Below are positions 57,946 to 64,000 of a stretch of 64,000 bases of DNA, piece by piece. The notes beneath the pieces are model-generated. The model saw only the letters and a list, made by a program, of their open reading frames with translations, did not search any database and was not told the DNA's origin. Within the stretch, counting starts at the first letter, position 1, and each line of letters starts with the position of its first letter. The position numbers and the translations under genes were made by a program. The DNA is from Chitinimonas koreensis (lineage in GTDB: Bacteria > Pseudomonadota > Gammaproteobacteria > Burkholderiales > Chitinimonadaceae), in contig NZ_CP060704.1 of the NCBI RefSeq assembly GCF_014353015.1, positions 955,001 through 1,019,000 of the forward strand. The letters run 5' to 3'.

Positions 57946-59976
57946 ATGGATAAACCGACGCTCTACCTGCTGATTCCCCTGTTCCCGCTGTTCGGCGCCA
58001 TCCTGGCCGGCCTGTTCGGCCGCGCCATCGGCCGCGCCGGCGCGCACTGGGTGACCATCCTCGGCGTGGCGGCCGCCTGCGTGGGCTCGTTCTACGTGCT
58101 GTTCGACCAGATCAACGGCGGCCAGGCCTACAACGGCAACGTCTACACCTGGCTGACGGTCGACGGCCTCGACGTCTCGGTCGGCTTCCTGGTCGACAAG
58201 CTCACCGCGATGATGATGGTGGTGGTGACCTTCGTGTCGCTGATGGTGCATATCTACACCATCGGCTACATGGAAGAGGATCCCGGCTACCAGCGCTTCT
58301 TCAGCTACATCTCGCTGTTCACCTTCTCGATGCTGATGCTGGTGATGGCCAACAACTTCGTCCAGCTGTTCTTCGGCTGGGAAGCGGTCGGCCTGGTGTC
58401 CTACCTGCTGATCGGCTTCTGGTTCAAGCGCCCGACCGCGATCTTCGCCAATCTCAAGGCCTTCCTGGTCAACCGCGTCGGCGACTTCGGCTTCCTGCTC
58501 GGCATCGGCCTGGTACTGGCCCACTTCGGCTCGTTCTACTACGCCGACGTGTTCGCCACCGCTCCGGCCATGAAGGACGCGACCATCAGCCTGATCCCGG
58601 GCGTGCAGTGGTCGCTCTTGAGCGTCGCCTGCATCCTGCTGTTCGTCGGCGCGATGGGCAAGTCGGCCCAGTTCCCGCTGCACGTCTGGCTGCCCGACTC
58701 GATGGAAGGCCCGACCCCGATCTCGGCGCTGATCCACGCCGCCACCATGGTGACGGCCGGTATCTTCATGGTCGCCCGCATGTCGCCGCTGTACGAGCTC
58801 AGCGACACCGCGCTCAACTTCGTCATGATCATCGGCGCCATCACCGCGCTGTTCATGGGCTTCCTCGGCATCATCCAGAACGACATCAAGCGCGTGGTGG
58901 CCTACTCGACGCTGTCGCAGCTGGGCTACATGACCGTCGCGCTCGGCGCCTCGGCCTACTCGGTCGCGGTGTTCCACCTGATGACGCACGCCTTCTTCAA
59001 GGCGCTGCTGTTCCTGGCCGCCGGCTCGGTCATCATCGGCATGCACCACGACCAGGACATCCGCAACATGGGCGGCCTGCGCAAGTACATGCCGATCACC
59101 TGGCTGACCTCGCTGATCGGCTCGCTGGCGCTGATCGGCACGCCCTTCCTGTCGGGTTTCTACTCGAAGGATTCGATCATCGAGGCGGTGCACGCCTCGC
59201 ACCTGCCCGGCGCCGGCTTCGCCTACGCCGCGGTGCTGATCGGCGTGTTCGTCACCGCCTTCTACTCGTTCCGCATGTACTTCCTGGTGTTCCACGGCAA
59301 GGAGCGCTGGATGGACGCGCATCACGCCCACCACGACGATCCGGCCGACGAGCACCACGATGAGCATCACCACGGCCTCGGCCCGAACGACAAGCCGCAC
59401 GAGACGCCGTGGGTGGTCACCCTGCCGCTGGTGCTGCTGGCCATCCCGTCGGTGGTGATCGGCTTCATCGCGATCGAGCCGATGCTGTACGGCGACTTCT
59501 TCAAGGGCGTGATCGACACCAGCCACCACGGCGTGATGCACGAGCTGGCCGAGGAATTCCACGGCGCCGTCGCGATGGGCCTGCATTCGTTCGGCACTGC
59601 GCCGTTCTGGCTCGCGCTGGCCGGCGTGGTGGTGGCGTGGTTCTTCTACATGAAGCGTCCGGACATCCCGGCCGCCATCAAGGCACGCTCCGGCCCGATC
59701 TACACGCTGATGGAAAACAAGTACTACATGGATCACCTCTACATCCAGGGCTTCGCCGCTTTCGGCCGCAGCCTGGGCAAGGTGTTCTGGAAGGGTGGCG
59801 ACACCATGCTGATCGACGGCCTCGTGGTGAACGGCGCCGCCAAGCTGGTCGGCGCGGTGGCCGGGCTCGTGCGCCGCGTGCAGACCGGCTACATCTATCA
59901 CTACGCCTTCGCCATGATCATCGGCGCCTTGCTGCTGCTGACGTTCTGGCTGGGTCGCTTCGTCTTTCCGCATTGA
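57946..59976 (+). CDS. nuoL: NADH-quinone oxidoreductase subunit L
   Basis: 676 aa, antiporter-like proton pump with about 16 membrane helices and the C-terminal lateral helix. FGWEAVGLVSYLLIGFWF, GKSAQFPLHVWLPDSMEGPTPISALIHAATMVTAGIFM and IKRVVAYSTLSQLGYM are family motifs. A His/Asp-rich loop (about residues 459-484, HAHHDDPADEHHDEHHHG) lies between late helices. Confidence 0.97.
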   Translation: MDKPTLYLLIPLFPLFGAILAGLFGRAIGRAGAHWVTILGVAAACVGSFYVLFDQINGGQAYNGNVYTWLTVDGLDVSVGFLVDKLTAMMMVVVTFVSLMVHIYTIGYMEEDPGYQRFFSYISLFTFSMLMLVMANNFVQLFFGWEAVGLVSYLLIGFWFKRPTAIFANLKAFLVNRVGDFGFLLGIGLVLAHFGSFYYADVFATAPAMKDATISLIPGVQWSLLSVACILLFVGAMGKSAQFPLHVWLPDSMEGPTPISALIHAATMVTAGIFMVARMSPLYELSDTALNFVMIIGAITALFMGFLGIIQNDIKRVVAYSTLSQLGYMTVALGASAYSVAVFHLMTHAFFKALLFLAAGSVIIGMHHDQDIRNMGGLRKYMPITWLTSLIGSLALIGTPFLSGFYSKDSIIEAVHASHLPGAGFAYAAVLIGVFVTAFYSFRMYFLVFHGKERWMDAHHAHHDDPADEHHDEHHHGLGPNDKPHETPWVVTLPLVLLAIPSVVIGFIAIEPMLYGDFFKGVIDTSHHGVMHELAEEFHGAVAMGLHSFGTAPFWLALAGVVVAWFFYMKRPDIPAAIKARSGPIYTLMENKYYMDHLYIQGFAAFGRSLGKVFWKGGDTMLIDGLVVNGAAKLVGAVAGLVRRVQTGYIYHYAFAMIIGALLLLTFWLGRFVFPH

Positions 59977-60033
59977 TCCGGCGACGATGTAAGCGCGTCG
60001 ACGCGAAACGAAAATATTCAGGTAAGGGTGGAT

Positions 60034-61530
60034 ATGTCTGAACATCTGTTGAGTCTGGCGATCTGGGTGCCGATCGTGTCCGGTCTCATCGTGCTCGCCA
60101 CGGGCGGCGACCAGCGCGCCAAGCTGGCCCGCGTGCTGGCCCTGGCCGGCGCCTTGCTCGGCTTCCTCGTCACCATCCCGTTGTACACCGGCTTCGCGCC
60201 GCTGCACGGCGGCATGCAGTTCGAGGAAATGAAGCCCTGGATCGCTTCCTTCAACGTCAACTACCACCTCGGCGTCGACGGCCTGTCGATGTTCTTCGTG
60301 ATCCTCAACGCCTTCACCACGCTGCTGGTGGTGGTGGCCGGCTGGGAAGTGATCGAGCGGCGCGTGGCGCAGTACATGGCTGCCTTCCTGATCATGTCCG
60401 GCCTGATCAACGGCGCTTTCTCCTCGCTCGACGCGATGCTGTTCTACGTGTTCTTCGAGGCGATGCTGATCCCGCTGTACCTGATCGTCGGCGTGTGGGG
60501 CGGCCAGAACCGCGTCTACGCCGCCATCAAGCTGTTCCTCTACACCCTGCTCGGCTCGCTGCTGCTGCTGGTCGGCTTCATCTACTTGTACTTCCAGGCC
60601 GGCAAGAGCTTCGAGATCGCCGACTTCCAGCGCGTGGCGCTGCCGCTGGCGGCCCAGGGCTGGCTGATGATCGCCTTCTTCTTCGCCTTCGCGGTGAAGG
60701 TGCCGATGTTCCCGGTCCACACCTGGCTGCCCGACGCCCACGTCGAAGCGCCGACCGGCGGCTCGATGGTGCTGGCCGCGATCACGCTGAAGCTCGGCGC
60801 CTACGGCTTCCTGCGGTTCGCCTTGCCGATCGCGCCCGACGCAGCCCGCCAGTACGGCTGGATCATCGTCCTGCTGTCGCTGATCGCGGTGGTCTACATC
60901 GGCCTGGTCGCGCTGGTACAGAAGGACATGAAGAAGCTGGTCGCCTATTCCTCGATCTCGCACATGGGCTTCGTCACGCTCGGCTTCTACATGTTCGCCG
61001 ACGGCGCGCCGACCACCTACGGCGTCGAGGGCGCGCTGGTGCAGATGATCTCGCACGGCTTCGTCTCGGCCGCCATGTTCTTCAGCATCGGCGTGATGTA
61101 CGACCGCGTGCACAGCCGCAAGATCGCCGACTACGGCGGCGTGGCCAACACCATGCCCAAATTCGCCGCCTTCTTCCTGCTGTTCGCCATGGCCAACTCG
61201 GGCCTGCCGGCCACCTCGGGCTTCGTCGGCGAATTCATGGTCATCATCGGCGCGGTCAAGGTGAACTTCTGGTACGCCGCGCTGGCCGCCACCACGCTGA
61301 TCTTCGGCGCCGCCTACACGCTGTGGATGTACAAGCGGGTGATCTTCGGCGAAGTCGCCAACAGCCACGTCGGCGAGCTCAAGGATGTGAACCTGCGCGA
61401 ATTCGCCGTGCTGGCGGTGCTGGCCGTGGCCGTGCTGGGCATGGGCCTCTATCCGCAGGCCTTCACCGAAAAGATGCACACCAGCGTCGACACGCTGATC
61501 ACGCACGTCAAGCAGACCAAGCTGCCTTGA
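60034..61530 (+). CDS. nuoM: NADH-quinone oxidoreductase subunit M
   Basis: 498 aa, antiporter-like subunit with 14 membrane helices. FEAMLIPLYLIVGVWGG, KVPMFPVHTWLPDAHVEAPTGGSMVLAAITLKLGAYGFLRF and MKKLVAYSSISHMGFV are diagnostic. I choose ATG 60034 (MSEHLLSLAIW) with AAGGGTGG before it; an in-frame GTG at 60028 adds two residues. Confidence 0.96.
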   Translation: MSEHLLSLAIWVPIVSGLIVLATGGDQRAKLARVLALAGALLGFLVTIPLYTGFAPLHGGMQFEEMKPWIASFNVNYHLGVDGLSMFFVILNAFTTLLVVVAGWEVIERRVAQYMAAFLIMSGLINGAFSSLDAMLFYVFFEAMLIPLYLIVGVWGGQNRVYAAIKLFLYTLLGSLLLLVGFIYLYFQAGKSFEIADFQRVALPLAAQGWLMIAFFFAFAVKVPMFPVHTWLPDAHVEAPTGGSMVLAAITLKLGAYGFLRFALPIAPDAARQYGWIIVLLSLIAVVYIGLVALVQKDMKKLVAYSSISHMGFVTLGFYMFADGAPTTYGVEGALVQMISHGFVSAAMFFSIGVMYDRVHSRKIADYGGVANTMPKFAAFFLLFAMANSGLPATSGFVGEFMVIIGAVKVNFWYAALAATTLIFGAAYTLWMYKRVIFGEVANSHVGELKDVNLREFAVLAVLAVAVLGMGLYPQAFTEKMHTSVDTLITHVKQTKLP

Positions 61531-61562
61531 TTGGCGCGACACCGATACGGGATTGAACAAGA

Positions 61563-63059
61563 ATGACGCTCGCTAGTTTGAATCTGGTCGCCGCCCTGCC
61601 GGAAATCTGGCTACTCTGCGCGACCTCGGCCATCCTGCTGATCGACCTGTTCATCAAGGACGAAGCGGTCGATACGGCGGCCTACGCCAAGGGTGGCAAG
61701 AGCCACCCGCGCGACCTGACCTACGCGCTGTCGCTGCTGGCGCTGCTCGGCGCCGGCATCTTCACCGTCTACAACTTCAGCTGGGCGCCGCGTCCGGCCT
61801 TCTCGGGCATGTTCGTCGCCGACGCGATGAGCGACGTGCTCAAGGTCGGCATGTACGCCGCGGTCGGCCTGATGCTGGTCTACAGCCGCGGCTACGCCGC
61901 CGCGCGCGGCATCTACCGCGGCGAGCTGTTCACGCTGTCGCTGTTCGCTCTGCTGGGCATGATGGTGATGGCATCAAGCACCAACCTGCTCACGCTCTAT
62001 GTCGGCCTCGAGCTGCTGTCGCTGTCGCTGTACGCGCTGGTGGCGCTGCCGCGCGATTCGACCGTCGCCACCGAGGCGGCGATGAAGTACTTCATCCTCG
62101 GCGCGCTGGCTTCGGGCATGCTGCTGTACGGCATGTCGATGATCTACGGCGCGACCGGCAGCCTCGACCTGCACGCGATCGCCCAGAAGGTCGCCGCCGG
62201 TACCGCCAACCCGGTGCTGCTGGTGTTCGGCCTGGTCTTCATCGTCACCGGCATCGGCTTCAAGCTCGGCAACGTGCCGTTCCACATGTGGGTGCCCGAC
62301 GTCTACCAGGGCTCGCCGACCGCCGTCACGCTGCTGATCGGCTCGGCGCCCAAGCTCGCCGCCTTCGCCTTCGTCATGCGCCTGCTGGTGCAAGGTCTGC
62401 CGGGCCTCTTGGCGCAATGGCAGGGCATGCTGATCGTGCTGGCGATCCTGTCGATCGGCATCGGCAACCTGGTCGCCGTGGCGCAGACCAACCTCAAGCG
62501 CATGCTGGCCTACTCGACCATCTCGCATATGGGCTTCCTGCTGCTGGGCATCCTGGCCGGCACGCCGGCCGGCTACGCCGCCTCGATGTTCTACGCGATC
62601 GTCTACGCCGTGATGGCGGTGGCCGGCTTCGGCATGATCCTGCTGCTGAGCCGCGAAGGCTTCGAGGCCGAGCAGCTGTCCGACCTCAAGGGCCTGGCCA
62701 AGCGCAGCCCGTGGTTCGCCGCCATGATGCTGATGGTGATGTTCTCGATGGCCGGCATCCCGGTGTTCGTCGGCTTCTTCGCCAAGCTGGCGGTGATCAA
62801 GGCGGTGGTCGACCTGCAGCTGTACTGGCTGGCGATCGCGGCCGTGCTGTTCTCGCTGGTCGGCGCCTTCTACTACCTGCGCGTGGTCAAGCTGATGTTC
62901 ATGGACGAGCCGACCGACACCAGCCCGATCGCGATCAAGCTCGACCTGCGCGTGCTGTTGTCGCTCAACTGCCTGGCCATGCTGGTGCTCGGCCTGATGC
63001 CGGACCGGCTGCTGCAGCTGTGCTACGAATCGGTGCGGCAGAGCCTGGGGCTGCTGTGA
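61563..63059 (+). CDS. nuoN: NADH-quinone oxidoreductase subunit N
   Basis: 498 aa, third antiporter-like subunit. LYVGLELLSLSLYALVALPRDS, GFKLGNVPFHMWVPDVYQGSPTAVTLLIGSAPKLAAFAF and LKRMLAYSTISHMGFLLLG are typical. Its TGA overlaps the GTG of the next gene (GTGA). Confidence 0.97.
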   Translation: MTLASLNLVAALPEIWLLCATSAILLIDLFIKDEAVDTAAYAKGGKSHPRDLTYALSLLALLGAGIFTVYNFSWAPRPAFSGMFVADAMSDVLKVGMYAAVGLMLVYSRGYAAARGIYRGELFTLSLFALLGMMVMASSTNLLTLYVGLELLSLSLYALVALPRDSTVATEAAMKYFILGALASGMLLYGMSMIYGATGSLDLHAIAQKVAAGTANPVLLVFGLVFIVTGIGFKLGNVPFHMWVPDVYQGSPTAVTLLIGSAPKLAAFAFVMRLLVQGLPGLLAQWQGMLIVLAILSIGIGNLVAVAQTNLKRMLAYSTISHMGFLLLGILAGTPAGYAASMFYAIVYAVMAVAGFGMILLLSREGFEAEQLSDLKGLAKRSPWFAAMMLMVMFSMAGIPVFVGFFAKLAVIKAVVDLQLYWLAIAAVLFSLVGAFYYLRVVKLMFMDEPTDTSPIAIKLDLRVLLSLNCLAMLVLGLMPDRLLQLCYESVRQSLGLL

Positions 63060-63358
63060 ACGCGGCATTGATCGCACTGATCGGATTGGCGGCCCTGGCC
63101 GCCAATTTGCCGTTCATGGTCGAGCGCATCCTGTTCGTGCGCGAACCCGCCGGTGGCCGCAAGGCCTTCGGCTGGCGGCTGCTGGAGCTGGTACTGCTCT
63201 ACCTGGTGATCGGCGGCCTCGGCCTGTGGCTCGAAAGCCGCTTCGGGCCGGTGCACCAGCAGCGCTGGCAGTTCTACGTCACCACCTTCGCGTTGTTCGT
63301 GGTGGCGGCCTATCCGGGCTTCGTGCTGCGCTATTTCTGGCGCAAGCCGGGCATGTAG
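63056..63358 (+). CDS. DUF2818 family membrane protein at the end of the nuo operon
   Basis: 100 aa, three hydrophobic segments (about 3-22, 40-58, 75-92). NAALIALIGLAALAANLPFMVERILF and the end YPGFVLRYFWRKPGM match DUF2818, a beta-proteobacterial family found directly after nuoN. GTG start overlapping the nuoN stop implies translational coupling and a Complex I-related role (inference). Confidence 0.88.
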   Translation: MNAALIALIGLAALAANLPFMVERILFVREPAGGRKAFGWRLLELVLLYLVIGGLGLWLESRFGPVHQQRWQFYVTTFALFVVAAYPGFVLRYFWRKPGM

Positions 63359-63447
63359 TCAGGCCTGCCGATCCGCGCCATCTCCTTTCGATTCAGTCGG
63401 ATAGGGTAGGGTGCGCTCGATACAGGCAAATTTTTTGCATGAAGGGC

Positions 63448-63476
63448 TTGCCAGAAGTACCGGGGATCCCTAGAAT
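63448..63476 (+). promoter_or_regulatory. Strong sigma70 promoter of tRNA-Val
   Basis: TTGCCA at 63448-63453, a 17-bp spacer and TAGAAT at 63471-63476, 13 bp before the tRNA. Confidence 0.85.
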
Positions 63477-63488
63477 GCGCAGCTCTTC

Positions 63489-63565
63489 AGGCGCGTAGCT
63501 CAGCTGGTTAGAGCACCACCTTGACATGGTGGGGGTCGTTGGTTCGAGTCCAATCGCGCCTACCA
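63489..63565 (+). tRNA. tRNA-Val (GAC)
   Basis: 77 nt with encoded CCA. Acceptor stem AGGCGCG/CGCGCCT, anticodon arm CCACC-TTGACAT-GGTGG with anticodon GAC, T arm TTGGTTCGAGTCCAA. Own promoter; terminator about 100 bp downstream. Confidence 0.98.
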
Positions 63566-63661
63566 ACATCGGAGCAAGCGAATCATGTCCTTCCGAACTA
63601 CCACTACCGGCATCAAGCATTTCGCCTGAGTCGGCATTTCGGAAGTTCGTTTGTTCAAAAG

Positions 63662-63692
63662 AAAAGTGCGACTTAGGTCGCACTTTTTTTTC
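63662..63692 (+). terminator. Terminator between tRNA-Val and thrS
   Basis: Stem AAAAGTGCGAC/GTCGCACTTTT with a TTAG loop, then T to give nine T in total. It lies 58 bp before thrS. Confidence 0.92.
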
Positions 63693-63750
63693 GTCCGTAG
63701 CAAACGCAGCTCATTCTCGTCGCAGTTCAAAAAGATAAGGTGGAATCGAA

Positions 63751-64000
63751 ATGCCCATCGTCACGCTTCCCGACGGCTCCCAACGCAGCTTCGATCAACC
63801 CGTGCGCGTCGCCGATGTGGCGGCCAGCATCGGTGCCGGCCTGGCCCGCGCCGCTCTGGCCGGCAAGGTCGATGGCAAGCTGGTCGATACCTCCTACCTG
63901 ATCGACCGCGACGTGCAATTGGCCATCGTGACGGAGCGCGATGCCGACGGCCTCGAGGTGATCCGCCACTCGACGGCCCACCTGCTGGCCTACGCGGTGA
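63751..64000 (+). CDS. thrS: Threonine-tRNA ligase, partial at right edge
   Basis: First 83 residues. MPIVTLPDGSQRSFDQPVRVADVAASIGAGLARAALAGKVDGKLVDTSYLI is the TGS domain (about 1-61), followed by the start of the editing-associated domain with HSTAHLLA (H73, H77). AAGGTGG precedes the ATG. The rest of the gene is outside the window. In related genomes infC-rpmI-rplT follow. Confidence 0.95.
   Translation, partial: MPIVTLPDGSQRSFDQPVRVADVAASIGAGLARAALAGKVDGKLVDTSYLIDRDVQLAIVTERDADGLEVIRHSTAHLLAYAV

Noticed and set aside
57454..61560. Antisense open frame of about 1370 codons opposite nuoK-nuoM
   Set aside because: Same GC-bias artefact; extremely His/Glu/Gln-rich, opposite well-supported nuo genes.

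Overview
The window is a high-GC (visibly about two-thirds G+C) bacterial chromosome segment. Gene content and order point to a betaproteobacterium, most likely of the Neisseriales (Chromobacteriaceae/Chitinibacteraceae type). Supporting blocks are xseB-ispA-dxs-folE2, carA-carB-greA-DUF4149...yhbY/rlmE-ftsH-folP-glmM, tpiA-secG-tRNA-Leu-nuoA..N-DUF2818, and tRNA-Val followed by thrS. This placement is inferred from synteny and protein character only; no 16S gene is present.

Layout. 1-2934 (minus): a three-gene MacA/MacB-like export system (HlyD adaptor, ATPase, permease; the permease runs off the left edge). 3219-3367: a candidate structured small RNA. 3489-7611 (plus): xseB-ispA-dxs, then folE2 (isoprenoid/DXP and folate precursors). 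7705-10038 (minus): YgfZ/CAF17-like protein and an AsmA-family protein. 10117: tRNA-Asn. 10344: coiled-coil membrane protein. 11079-14545 (minus): a TRAP transporter for a probable 2-oxo acid. 14773: aspartate aminotransferase. 16145-16912: two small secreted proteins. Then murJ and rpsT diverge, an XRE regulator diverges from a ceramidase-like (CREST) membrane hydrolase, and a REC/degenerate-GGDEF protein and a ComEA-like protein follow. 22878-25078 (minus): tsaD and rlmI. 25408-26120 (minus): a complete barnase/barstar toxin-inhibitor pair. Then a BepA-like M48 metalloprotease, DUF1841, FIST and glutathione peroxidase genes. 30396-42892: carAB, greA, DUF4149, a TonB-like protein with a winged-helix-like N-terminus, yhbY, rlmE, ftsH, folP, glmM. 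43000-46814 (minus): pstS-pstC-pstA-pstB. 47047-63358: tpiA, secG, tRNA-Leu and the whole 14-gene Complex I operon ending in DUF2818. 63489: tRNA-Val, and thrS begins at the right edge.

Most of the segment is core metabolism and cell-envelope biology. Its accessory or unusual parts are the barnase/barstar pair, the regulator/CREST hydrolase pair with a dyad between the two genes, the TRAP system, the hairpin-rich RNA locus at 3.2 kb, and three paired REP-like palindromes (6.6, 22.8 and 27.8 kb).

Sequence quality matters here. Four conserved genes are frameshifted (ABC permease, CREST hydrolase, pstB, and pstC twice) and the tRNA-Leu anticodon loop is one base short. All six defects can be explained by loss of one base from a G or C run of four or more, so homopolymer miscalls are more likely than real gene decay. 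I found no single locus that I can confidently call a wholly new system; the best candidates are ranked in the findings.
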